Shown piece after piece: positions 26,362-34,354 of a DNA stretch of 64,000 nt. Source of the DNA: Melghirimyces algeriensis (GTDB lineage Bacteria > Bacillota > Bacilli > Thermoactinomycetales > DSM-45169); assembly GCF_900182565.1 (NCBI RefSeq), contig NZ_FXTI01000004.1, positions 62,001-126,000 of the forward strand. The letters run 5' to 3'. Position numbers and translations under genes: made by a program. The notes below the pieces were generated by a model. The model was not told the DNA's origin, searched no databases, and was given only the letters and a program-made list of their open reading frames with translations. Numbering within the stretch: position 1 is the first letter of the stretch; each line of letters opens with the position of its first letter.

Positions 26362-27129
26362 ATGAAAAAACGTACGGTTTTGGTGACAGGAGCGGCTCAA
26401 GGAATCGGGTACAGTATCGCTGAGGCTTTTGCCGGAGAAGGGGCTCACACAGTGATTGCCGATTTAAAGGAAGAGGAGGCCATTCAGGCTGCACAGCGGA
26501 TTGCAAAGGAGACGGGAGGCGATGCAGCTGGTTATGGTGTGGATGTGGCGGATGAAGAGCAGGTAAAAGGGTTGATCGATCGGATCTCGTCTGACTACGG
26601 AGGAATGGATATACTCGTCAACAATGCTGGATTGCAGTATATCGCCAAGGTGGAAGACTTTCCCCTTGAAAAGTGGAATCAATTGATTGGTGTCATGCTT
26701 ACCGGACCGTTTCTCTTGACGAAATATACGGTTCCATTAATGAAAAAACAACGGTATGGACGGATTATCAATATTTCCTCCGTTCATGGAAAAACGGCAT
26801 CTCCTTTGAAAGCAGCCTATATCTCCGCCAAACATGGAGTGATGGGCTTGACGAAGACTGTTGCATTGGAGACAGCAGAGTATGGGATTACCGTTAATGC
26901 AATTATGCCGGGGGTGGTGAATACTCCACTGGTTCAAAACCAACTGGAGCATTTGGCAGCAGAAGAGGAAATTTCAAAAGAGGAGGCTTTAAACAAACAT
27001 TTACTTCATAAGCAGGCTCTGAAGCGCTTTATCAAACCGAACGAAATAGCATCGTGTGCCCTCTATCTTGCTTCCGACGGAGCTTCTTCCATAACCGGAG
27101 AAGGAATCAGCGTTTCGGGAGGATGGTAA
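26362..27129 (+). CDS. bdhA: 3-hydroxybutyrate dehydrogenase (SDR family)
   Basis: 255-aa classical short-chain dehydrogenase converting 3-hydroxybutyrate to acetoacetate with NAD+. Cofactor motif TGAAQGIG near residue 10, NNAG (LVNNAGLQ), catalytic Ser in INISSVHG and Y-x3-K in AYISAKHG. The C-terminal lid segment EEEISKEEALNKHLLHKQ matches BDH-type enzymes such as B. subtilis YxjF. Start set at ATG 26362; a GTG three codons upstream is possible. Second gene of the sigma-54 operon; closed by a strong terminator. Confidence 0.88.
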   Translation: MKKRTVLVTGAAQGIGYSIAEAFAGEGAHTVIADLKEEEAIQAAQRIAKETGGDAAGYGVDVADEEQVKGLIDRISSDYGGMDILVNNAGLQYIAKVEDFPLEKWNQLIGVMLTGPFLLTKYTVPLMKKQRYGRIINISSVHGKTASPLKAAYISAKHGVMGLTKTVALETAEYGITVNAIMPGVVNTPLVQNQLEHLAAEEEISKEEALNKHLLHKQALKRFIKPNEIASCALYLASDGASSITGEGISVSGGW

Positions 27130-27131
27130 GG

Positions 27132-27165
27132 AAATAACCGCTGACAAAAGGTCAGCGGTTATTTC
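27132..27165 (+). terminator. Terminator of the hydroxybutyrate operon
   Basis: AAATAACCGCTGAC / GTCAGCGGTTATTT with an AAAAG loop. Confidence 0.9.
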
Positions 27166-27256
27166 ATGAGATTTGCTGTCGGTTTTCCAAAGTGCAGGTT
27201 TATGGTACTGTGTATGGGATGGTTCTATGAATGATGTGGAAAAGAGGACAAAAGAT

Positions 27257-28165
27257 ATGACACTGGAAAAACTGTTGAATGAATTGAACGATTTAACATC
27301 AGATGAGTTGGCAACCATACACAAACAAATGCAGGCATTGAAACGGACGCGTGTAAGTCCTTTGGCCTACATTGAGGAAATGATGAACTTTCAGTCCCTG
27401 GGGGTTGAAGAAGGGACAGAAGTATATAGGCATCAAATGTACGTTACGGATGAGCTGAAAAACCGATATCAAATGTTACACGGGGGGATCATGGCTACAT
27501 TTATCGATACAGCGATGGGTTCCACGGTGTTTCAAGCAATGGGTGAATCCCGCCGTTCGGTTACGTTGGATCTGAATGTGAGCTTTCTGAAACCGGCGAA
27601 TAAAGGGTGGTTAACATCTTATACAGAGGTCATTAAAAAAGGAAAAACCATCATTGTTCTGGAAACCAAGGTGAAAGATGAACAGGGAAAGACGATCGCT
27701 CGCGCAGCAGGTACGTTTTTCCGTCAAAGCGAATCATCCCCGGATCGGGGAGTGGAGAAACCGTATAAGATCGCAGCCAAGGCTATTATTTTTGATGAGG
27801 AACGGGTGTTGGTTCTCCGTAAATCCAAAGCGGAACGAAGCGCAAAAGATACACATGGTTGGGATTTTCCCGGTGGCGGATTGGAGCCGTCCGAGCCGTT
27901 GATGGAGGCACTCTACCGGGAAGTGAAGGAAGAGACAGGGCTTCAGATCAAGGTGGTGGGACCGGCATACATCTATGATGATCTTCAGGATGAGAAGCAT
28001 CTCATTATTATCAAGTTTGCATGTCGAGACCCCGTTGGAACAGTTGAGTTGAGCGCAGAACATGATTCCTTTCAATGGACGGAGTTGGAAGCATTGCATA
28101 CCGCTCCCTATCCGGAATGGATGAAAGAAGAGATCCGCCGGGCGTATCGAATCTATATGGAGTGA
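27257..28165 (+). CDS. PaaI-type thioesterase fused to a Nudix hydrolase
   Basis: Two-domain protein of 302 aa. The N-terminal hotdog (about 30-150) has the PaaI signature LHGGIMATFIDTAMGS; the C-terminal domain (about 165-300) has a complete Nudix box, GGGLEPSEPLMEAL-YREVKEETGL (G-x5-E-x7-REVxEExGL). Both active sites look intact. I favour ATG 27257 behind AGAGGA; ATG 27227 is an alternative adding 10 residues. A plausible job is acyl-CoA turnover (thioester cleavage plus CoA-pyrophosphate hydrolysis), which is inference. Its last 145 bases are duplicated at 33355. Confidence 0.85.
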   Translation: MTLEKLLNELNDLTSDELATIHKQMQALKRTRVSPLAYIEEMMNFQSLGVEEGTEVYRHQMYVTDELKNRYQMLHGGIMATFIDTAMGSTVFQAMGESRRSVTLDLNVSFLKPANKGWLTSYTEVIKKGKTIIVLETKVKDEQGKTIARAAGTFFRQSESSPDRGVEKPYKIAAKAIIFDEERVLVLRKSKAERSAKDTHGWDFPGGGLEPSEPLMEALYREVKEETGLQIKVVGPAYIYDDLQDEKHLIIIKFACRDPVGTVELSAEHDSFQWTELEALHTAPYPEWMKEEIRRAYRIYME

Positions 28166-28177
28166 ACTAAGGGGTTT
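28021..28177 (+). repeat. Left copy of the 157-bp direct repeat flanking the island
   Basis: The 3' end of the Nudix gene plus the first bases of its terminator; 156 of 157 positions match 33355-33511, which lies 5.3 kb away in the same orientation. Confidence 0.9.
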
Positions 28178-28193
28178 TCAAAACCCCTTAGTT
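28165..28193. terminator. Terminator after the thioesterase/Nudix gene
   Basis: AACTAAGGGGTTTT / AAAACCCCTTAGTT, bidirectional. The matching hairpin also ends the GAF gene at 33735-33757. Confidence 0.85.
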
Positions 28194-28258
28194 GATCGTG
28201 GATCAATCAATATTTTCCTGTACAATCCAGGAGAAATCTTCTAGATATTTTTGATCAT
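28171..28258 (-). pseudogene. 3' fragment of the GAF-domain Met-sulfoxide reductase gene
   Basis: About 88 bases match 33738-33825, the terminator and last codons of the intact GAF gene, with roughly 6 mismatches, then similarity stops abruptly. Only the final 20 or so codons remain. It marks the left edge of the accessory island. Confidence 0.8.
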
Positions 28259-28505
28259 TGTCTTCCCGCTAATCTGCCTCTTATTTTCCTTTAAATCAAG
28301 AGTTTGTCTGACATTGTTTCCCCTGTTGGTTTTTGAAATGTGGTCAATTTCTTTCACGCCACGATCCGTTGTTGAGTTTCGGGATCAGTAAAGATTCTTT
28401 TTTTCAATGCTGGTTGCGGAAAATAAAAAAATATCTTGAAATTCAAGGTACATCTTTCTTGCTCACCCTACTGAACATTCAAATATTTACCCCTATAATT
28501 ACTCT
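28259..28505. other. AT-rich stretch without a supported gene
   Basis: Left border of the island. CCTCTTATTTTCCTTT near 28273 matches one end of the intergenic repeat family, so a truncated copy may lie here. No ribosome binding site plus credible frame was found. Confidence 0.4.
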
Positions 28506-29807
28506 CTACCACATATCAAAGCATTTTTGGGGAAAGCCAAAAAGGTATTTAAACCCTTGATTTGAGTGTCTATAAATTTCTCGGATGGTATCCCCAGGAT
28601 AGGTTGCAATATAGATCTCATGAGATGGGGCTCGATCATGACAACCTGAGATGCTTAAGTTACCATTTTTATAAATGATCGCATCATAATCATAATCAAT
28701 CGCTGGAGAGGTTAGCTCACTGTAAGGGATTTCAGCTTCATGCTCCAGTCGATAACTAACATTGTCACTACCAACGTGTTTATAATCAAGACGTATATTT
28801 TTGTTATCCGCTCTGTCCCTAAAAAGAAGTCGTTTATGTTTATTATAAAACGTTGATGTGCCTATTCGTCTTCTGGAAGAATCAAATCTTGTTCCTTCAG
28901 GATGAAAGGTAACAATCATATCTGTTTGGGTTCTGTACGATCCAAAGAAATTAAACCCTCGATTATCCCCACCAAAGTAATAAACACCGTCAATATATTT
29001 ACTAACCCTTCTGTAAGGGTTCTTAACAAGTTTATTTGGAATGAAGGTATTGTAGCGAACCATGTAACCTGGAGCATAGACGGGTGATTGGATCTTGGCT
29101 TCAGATTCTAAATTGGTGGACAAGGTTTCAATGTATTTTCCAACGGAATAATCTGTGTAATAAGTATGTGGTTCATCTTCTTTTTTTATTTTAATCCCTT
29201 GCTTCTTGGCTTTTAATTGCACTTCTTCGATTTTCGTTTGGTGAAGCTTTTTTTTACCAAGAATTTCATAGCGATATCTCTGTTTGGGTTTTATTTCGGT
29301 GTCAGTGAAAAAATTGGTCCTTGTTTCCCCGATTTTTTTACCATTACGAAAGACATCATAAACTCCATCACTGTCAGGAATGTGTCCGGACCAATTTAAC
29401 TTCACTGAGTCTATACTTACTTCAGCATTTAAGTAGACATTTGCAGCATCGTTTTTATATTTTTCTTTCATTATCTTTTTTTCCTTAGGATTAGGAGGGG
29501 TTGCAATATATAACACTACAACATCATTAACCTTTCCGGAATCGTTTTTGTTTACAACCTTTACTTCGTGACGATATCCAGGTTTCAGTTTATCAAGGGA
29601 GAATTCTTTTCCTTTACCTTCCCATATTTTTTTGTCATCCATAATAATTTCTACAAATTGCCTATTTTCCCATTTCAATTGTATTTTTCCGGCATCATAT
29701 TTACTGTGTTTTACTTTAAACTTTGGATTGGCAGATAGTTCTCTATGTACGAAGAAAGTAGTAACAGCTAGACACATTGCTACAGTAACTATGAGTAGCT
29801 TTCTCAT
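28506..29807 (-). CDS. Exported protein with Fn3-like repeats and a DUF3238-like C-terminus
   Basis: 433-aa secreted protein. Signal peptide MRKLLIVTVAMCLAVTTFFV with cleavage around ELSA. Residues about 28-200 form two beta-rich, Fn3-like modules (VYDVFRNGKKIGETRTNFFT, KPKQRYRYEILGKKK). The C-terminal 200 residues contain YYFGGDNRGFNFFGSYRTQT and SGCHDRAPSHEIYIATYPG, which resemble DUF3238 proteins of bacilli from memory; not verified. Start ATG 29807 follows GGGAGG. AT-rich codon use differs from the flanking genes. Divergent from the CWB2 protein gene, and probably acts at the cell surface or in defence/competition; function unknown. Confidence 0.65.
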   Translation of the reverse strand: MRKLLIVTVAMCLAVTTFFVHRELSANPKFKVKHSKYDAGKIQLKWENRQFVEIIMDDKKIWEGKGKEFSLDKLKPGYRHEVKVVNKNDSGKVNDVVVLYIATPPNPKEKKIMKEKYKNDAANVYLNAEVSIDSVKLNWSGHIPDSDGVYDVFRNGKKIGETRTNFFTDTEIKPKQRYRYEILGKKKLHQTKIEEVQLKAKKQGIKIKKEDEPHTYYTDYSVGKYIETLSTNLESEAKIQSPVYAPGYMVRYNTFIPNKLVKNPYRRVSKYIDGVYYFGGDNRGFNFFGSYRTQTDMIVTFHPEGTRFDSSRRRIGTSTFYNKHKRLLFRDRADNKNIRLDYKHVGSDNVSYRLEHEAEIPYSELTSPAIDYDYDAIIYKNGNLSISGCHDRAPSHEIYIATYPGDTIREIYRHSNQGFKYLFGFPQKCFDMW

Positions 29808-29912
29808 GTTAACCTCCCGAAAAAGTTGTAATTTTCCTTTTAAAAGCATTATAATAGTAAATGGTATAAAATTCAAATTAAAAATAATAATGGGAGGAGT
29901 CGTGAAACAGGA

Positions 29913-32684
29913 ATGAAAAAAAGAACATATCTGGTTTTTACTTTGATTTTTGGATTGTTGGTAGTCGTTGCAATGCCTCCAACTATTTATGGCCTATCAG
30001 ATAAGGAAAGCCACGAGTTAGTAGAGCTCAGAACTCCGAATTCAAAGACTTATTTCATGGGAGGGGGTACATATCGGTCAGTTCATTATATGAAACCCAT
30101 CCATTATGAAAAAGATGGTCGAATGGTTGAGATTGATAACAGCATTTCAACAGTTCAGACTCAAAACGCAGTAGATAAGGATCTCCCGTATCAAAATAAA
30201 AGAAACCGATACCGTGTCGGGTTTGCACAAAACAGTCAAAATGAGAAAGTCCTCCGTTTTCAAAGAGGTAAATATACTATTGAACTGGACTTGTTGAAAG
30301 ATGTGAAACCAACAGTAGCAGAATACAAGGGAAATCAAATTACCTATCCCGATGTTTATCAAAATGTGGACCTTATCTTTTACACAGGAAGTAATGGGGT
30401 TAAGAAAGAGTGGAAAATAGACAGATATAATGGGCAAGAAAAGTTCAGTTTTCGTATAGACACACAAGCTTTGAAACCCGAAATGCAATCGGATGGTTCA
30501 ATACACTTTTTGAATTCGAATGGGGATTTAATCATAAAAGCGTCTCGTCCGTCTATGATTGATAAAAATCTTCGTTATTCAGATGGGGCCAAGTATAAAT
30601 TGAGGAAAGAGAATAGTGTAACCTATCTAGATCTTATTTTGGACGAATCGTGGTTAAAAGATAAGAAAAGATCCTATCCAGTAAGTGTTGATCAGGTTTT
30701 TGAATTACAAGCAGAATCGACAAACCAGGATGCGTTTGTGGGGAGTTTAAATGATACAGAGAAATCTAGAAACTATGGTAGTGCTACTTATATGACAGTT
30801 GGAAACAACCCTGACCATGGAATCAGTCGATCTTTCCTTCAATTTGACTTGAACTCTCTAATAGGGATCAAAGGGGCAAAAATATCGTCTGCTCGGTTGC
30901 ACTTATGGCAAACCAATATATCTAGTACAACTGAGAAAGAAAATATACATCCTGTGACCAAAAGCTGGAACGAGGGAACAATAACCTGGAATAACCAACC
31001 TACTGTCGGGGATGTACTTACGACAGAAAACGCGACAGACGCTGGCTGGTACGAATTTGACCTCACTTCTCTTGTAAGACAATGGTATAACGGAGAAACA
31101 GCTAACTATGGGATTTCTGTCCGTCATCAAGATGAATCCAAGAACAGAAAATCTTATTTCTCTAGTGAATATTTGAATAATACTAGCAAAAGGCCAAAGT
31201 TGATCGTTGACTACGCGCTGGATGGCATTGAATATAAGGGAAAGGTGAATGAATTTCGGACGCATCGGTACCAACTATCTACGACCGGAACAGGAACGGT
31301 AAATGTGGTAGCAAACCATGAAAATTCAAGTGTTAATTACTTACTTTATCAGGAGGAACCCGAGTTCAAAGAGTTTGTTAACGGAGACGAATTACCTGCT
31401 GGCAAATATTATTTTGAAGTAAATACAACCTCCAGTAAGGATGTTTCGTATTCATACCATCTAACAGGGCTACCTGGGATAGAGAATAATATCAGTACAT
31501 TGCCCACGTTAACCGTTTCTGAGCCTTCTCAACACATTCCAAGATTGAGTAAAGGTACTAGTAGCACTAAATTTTCTGGGACAACCAATGGAGAGAATGC
31601 TTTTTTAACGAAAGGTATTGATGCCCCAATTTCCTTAACCAGTGTGTTTTCAAAAACAGTGGGATTAACAGAAGGACCCAATGTAGTTACCTTGAATGCA
31701 ATGAAGAAGTCCAATGAGGTATTAGACTTTTATAATCCAATCTCACCTGGAGTTAAACGTTTAGACGGTAGAACGCCAGCTGAAGTTTCTGTAAGCGTAA
31801 GTAAAGAGATTAGCAGTTTAGGATACAAACCTAAGACGGTTTTACTAACCTCTGATCAAGCTTGGGTTCATGGGTTGAGTGCCGCTCCACTAGCTGCTCA
31901 AGAGAAAGCCCCTATACTTTTAACGGATCCCACTACTTTATCTACAGTAACTAAGTCTGAAATTCAACGAATTGCGCCTGAAAAAGTGATTATTATTGGA
32001 GGGCCTGGTTCAGTTTCAGACGAAATTGAAGCTAATGAACTGCCGGCATTAGGAGTCGAGAATATAGAACGAATTTGGGGAACAACTCGTTATGATACGC
32101 CTCCACTGATCGCAGAACGAGTAGTAAATTCAGACAATAATTCAGAGACTACGGGTGCTTTTATTGCGACTGGAGAAAACTTTGAAGATGCTTTAAGTCA
32201 TGCCAGCTTAGCTGGAAATATGGGACTTCCTATTCTCTTGGTGAAAACTAGCTCCATACCAGACGCTACGAGGAATTTCTTAAAAAGAAATCCCCGAATT
32301 GAAACCCTCTATGTTGTGGGGAAAACTGGATCTATAGACGATAGCGTAATCACCACTTTAAATAAATATGGTAATGTTGAAGATTTAAGGGGCGCAAGTC
32401 GTTATAATGGTAACGTAAATTCCTTATATCACTTTTGGCTTCGTCCAGATCATGTAACTGTAACTCATGGATGGACCTTTCAAGGAATGTTAACGAGTAG
32501 CTCTCTAACGGCCATACAGGGAGGAGTTACAGTAATTAGCAATAAAACAAGCCTGTCAGATCCTGTGATGGTTTATCTGTACGATAATAAGGATAACCCA
32601 TTGAATTACATGTATATTCCGGGAGGCACTGATTCAATTAGCTCAGAGCTTGAAAATGATTTGGATCAGTATATTCCGGATTAA
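29913..32684 (+). CDS. Exported wall-associated protein: DNRLRE-type domain plus three CWB2 repeats
   Basis: 923-aa secreted protein. Signal peptide 1-28 (KRTYLVFTLIFGLLVVVAM). Residues about 30-260 resemble the N-terminal beta region of WapA/Rhs-type surface proteins (YPDVYQNVDLIFYTGSNGVKKEWK). About 270-430 is a DNRLRE-like lectin/beta-sandwich (SFLQFDLNSL, VTKSWNEGTITWNNQPTVGD, WYEFDLTSLVRQWYNG). About 615-923 are three cell-wall-binding type 2 repeats (KRLDGRTPAEVSVSVSKEI, ERIWGTTRYDTPPLIAERV, EDLRGASRYNGNVNSLYHF), which would anchor it non-covalently to wall polymers. No catalytic motif recognised. AT-rich island gene. GGGAGGA is 15 bases from the ATG, with a 4-codon GTG frame between. 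Confidence 0.8.
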   Translation: MKKRTYLVFTLIFGLLVVVAMPPTIYGLSDKESHELVELRTPNSKTYFMGGGTYRSVHYMKPIHYEKDGRMVEIDNSISTVQTQNAVDKDLPYQNKRNRYRVGFAQNSQNEKVLRFQRGKYTIELDLLKDVKPTVAEYKGNQITYPDVYQNVDLIFYTGSNGVKKEWKIDRYNGQEKFSFRIDTQALKPEMQSDGSIHFLNSNGDLIIKASRPSMIDKNLRYSDGAKYKLRKENSVTYLDLILDESWLKDKKRSYPVSVDQVFELQAESTNQDAFVGSLNDTEKSRNYGSATYMTVGNNPDHGISRSFLQFDLNSLIGIKGAKISSARLHLWQTNISSTTEKENIHPVTKSWNEGTITWNNQPTVGDVLTTENATDAGWYEFDLTSLVRQWYNGETANYGISVRHQDESKNRKSYFSSEYLNNTSKRPKLIVDYALDGIEYKGKVNEFRTHRYQLSTTGTGTVNVVANHENSSVNYLLYQEEPEFKEFVNGDELPAGKYYFEVNTTSSKDVSYSYHLTGLPGIENNISTLPTLTVSEPSQHIPRLSKGTSSTKFSGTTNGENAFLTKGIDAPISLTSVFSKTVGLTEGPNVVTLNAMKKSNEVLDFYNPISPGVKRLDGRTPAEVSVSVSKEISSLGYKPKTVLLTSDQAWVHGLSAAPLAAQEKAPILLTDPTTLSTVTKSEIQRIAPEKVIIIGGPGSVSDEIEANELPALGVENIERIWGTTRYDTPPLIAERVVNSDNNSETTGAFIATGENFEDALSHASLAGNMGLPILLVKTSSIPDATRNFLKRNPRIETLYVVGKTGSIDDSVITTLNKYGNVEDLRGASRYNGNVNSLYHFWLRPDHVTVTHGWTFQGMLTSSSLTAIQGGVTVISNKTSLSDPVMVYLYDNKDNPLNYMYIPGGTDSISSELENDLDQYIPD

Positions 32685-32725
32685 ATAACAAGAAAAACCA
32701 CCTAATGATGGTTTTTCTTGTTATT
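32684..32725. terminator. Bidirectional terminator with perfect 17-bp arms
   Basis: AATAACAAGAAAAACCA / TGGTTTTTCTTGTTATT with an 8-base loop, starting on the stop codon of the CWB2 protein gene and shared with the convergent membrane protein gene. Confidence 0.85.
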
Positions 32726-32728
32726 GAG

Positions 32729-33127
32729 TTATTTTCTCGCGTATCCTATTTTCCATTTTATAAGTTCATCCACCAACCAAAAAATTGTTCCTAGTATGGC
32801 ACTTAAAGAAGACAACATTGTACTTCCATGATTACCGTATGTTAAAAGGATAACCCCTCCAAATGCAAGGCCTGTGTGGATAAGAAAAGCCCAAAAGGGA
32901 CGTATGGGGAGTTTTTTCGTAATTTTATCGGACAAAATCGAGACGGGGATTCCAAACAATGAAAGCGCAATTCCACTATAAAATGCTGCGGCAAGGCAGT
33001 ATACAAAGACGTCTCCCCAAGTTTCACTTATGGGGTCAACTGCAATTCGCTCCCACACAAAACTTCCTATAAAAAAGCACATGAACAATCCCCAGGTAAT
33101 GAAAAAATCATACAGTTTGTACCTCAC
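32729..33127 (-). CDS. Small four-helix membrane protein, unknown
   Basis: 132 aa with four hydrophobic segments (about 8-26, 38-62, 76-96, 102-120). No motif recognised. GTG start behind AAAGGAGG at 5 bases. AT-rich like the two exported-protein genes beside it, so it belongs to the island. Could be an immunity or export partner of the neighbouring surface proteins, but nothing in the sequence shows that. Confidence 0.65.
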   Translation of the reverse strand: MRYKLYDFFITWGLFMCFFIGSFVWERIAVDPISETWGDVFVYCLAAAFYSGIALSLFGIPVSILSDKITKKLPIRPFWAFLIHTGLAFGGVILLTYGNHGSTMLSSLSAILGTIFWLVDELIKWKIGYARK

Positions 33128-33195
33128 ATCCTACCTCCTTTATGTGATTAGATGATATATCTACATTTTATATCCGACTGCTATAGAGACTACTC

Positions 33196-33245
33196 CCCTC
33201 TCTGCTTAGTTGATCTTATCCAGTCAGGAGAGGGTTCTTTTTTTC
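33196..33245 (+). terminator. Hairpin with T-run at the right edge of the island
   Basis: CCCTCTC / GAGAGGG with a 25-base loop followed by TTCTTTTTTTTC. No plus-strand gene precedes it, so it may be a remnant. Confidence 0.45.
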
Positions 33246-33277
33246 TTCCCATCACCCGATCATAGGTTCGTATCCTG

Positions 33278-33499
33278 TTGATGGAGGCACTTGATCGGGA
33301 AGTGAAGGAAGGCATACATCTGTGGATGATCTTTAGGATAAGAAGCATCTCATTATGTCGAGACCCCGTTGGAACAGTTGAGTTGAGCGCAGAACATGAT
33401 TCTTTTCAATGGACGGAGTTGGAAGCATTGCATACCGCTCCCTATCCGGAATGGATGAAAGAAGAGATCCGCCGGGCGTATCGAATCTATATGGAGTGA
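33278..33499 (+). pseudogene. 3' fragment of the thioesterase/Nudix gene
   Basis: Bases 33278-33354 match the Nudix gene with two internal deletions and a stop, and 33355-33499 are almost identical to its 3' end (RDPVGTVELSAEHDSFQW through RRAYRIYME). The Nudix box itself is destroyed and there is no start region. It cannot make a functional enzyme. Confidence 0.9.
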
Positions 33500-33511
33500 A
33501 CTAAGGGGTTT
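33355..33511 (+). repeat. Right copy of the 157-bp direct repeat flanking the island
   Basis: 156/157 identical to 28021-28177; the only difference is one C/T. Followed at once by repeat element C. Confidence 0.9.
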
Positions 33512-33524
33512 CCGACTCCCATAG

Positions 33525-33735
33525 AGATCTAGTGAAAAAAAGAGGGGGATTTCCGGCGGAGCATCCTTTTCCGACGCCTCAGCAGAACCCCCAAAGGTAC
33601 CAACCATTCAGCGGATATTTTGTCCGCTGAATGGTTGGGGTCGGAGGGGGGGAGCGGACTCATATCGCTTCTTTACTGGAGGAAAGAGATGCGGAGACGG
33701 AAATCCCCTCTCCTTGATTTTGTTATGAACTTTTA
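33525..33735. repeat. Intergenic repeat element, copy C (long form)
   Basis: About 210 bp. Shares with copy A (reverse orientation) CGACG-C-CAGCAGAACCCC, AGCGGATATTTTGTCCGCT and GGTTGGG-CGGAGG blocks, and with copy B ACTGGAGGAAAGAGATGCGG. Centre folds as a hairpin with perfect 16-base arms (33600-33615 and 33623-33638). Lies between the Nudix fragment and the GAF gene terminator. Confidence 0.75.
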
Positions 33736-33757
33736 AAGGGGTTTTCAAAACCCCTTA
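33735..33757 (-). terminator. Terminator of the GAF gene
   Basis: AAGGGGTTTT / AAAACCCCTT stem overlapping the stop codon; same hairpin as at 28165. Confidence 0.8.
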
Positions 33758-34252
33758 TTTGATCGTGGACCAATCAATATTTTCCTGTACAATCCGGGAG
33801 AAATCTTCAAGATATTCTTGGTCGGTTGTATCAAATCGATTGGGCTCTGGGCTGTCAATGTCCAATACTCCCACGATTTGATTGTTGGCCCACAGAGGAA
33901 CCACGATTTCGGACCGGGAAGCTGCATCGCAAGCGATGTGGCCAGGAAATTGATGTACATCGGGAACCAGTTGAGTCGCCTGTTTCTTGACAGCAGTTCC
34001 ACATACACCTTTTTCAACAGGGATGCGGATACAGGCCGGAAGTCCCATAAAAGGGCCGAGGACAAGTTCATTTCCCCGCAGGATATAAAACCCCGCCCAA
34101 TTCACCTTTTCCAGCGTGTGATATAAGAGAGAGGCGGCGTTGGCCATATTGGCGATCCCGTCGCGTTCATCCTGTAAAAGATTTTGTGCTTGGCTCAATA
34201 AGCTTTGATAGCGTTTTTCCCGGTTACCGTTCTCCTGTTTTAACTGAAACAC
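33755..34252 (-). CDS. Free methionine-(R)-sulfoxide reductase (GAF domain)
   Basis: 165-aa GAF-domain enzyme reducing free Met-R-sulfoxide, close to B. subtilis YtsP. The three redox Cys are in LPACIRIP, GVCGTA and GHIACDAASRSEIV, with VGVLDIDSP at the C-terminal core. GTG start at 34252 behind GGGGGG reproduces the family N-terminus (MFQ); an ATG 7 codons upstream is less likely. Terminator at 33735-33757. A 3' fragment of the gene is duplicated at 28171. Confidence 0.92.
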   Translation of the reverse strand: MFQLKQENGNREKRYQSLLSQAQNLLQDERDGIANMANAASLLYHTLEKVNWAGFYILRGNELVLGPFMGLPACIRIPVEKGVCGTAVKKQATQLVPDVHQFPGHIACDAASRSEIVVPLWANNQIVGVLDIDSPEPNRFDTTDQEYLEDFSRIVQENIDWSTIK

Positions 34253-34354
34253 GTTTATCCCCCCAGTGATCATTGTTTCCCCATTTTAAAGCTTTTTACC
34301 TCTGCAGACAAATGGTAGAATGAGCGTTGAGTACATAATAAAGGGGTATGAAAA

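Noticed and set aside
28333..28560. Frame resembling a transposase fragment near the island's left edge
   Set aside because: Short, no start site and no motif I can name; treated as border DNA.
33278..33499. Second functional Nudix protein
   Set aside because: The start and the Nudix box are gone; only the duplicated 3' end remains.
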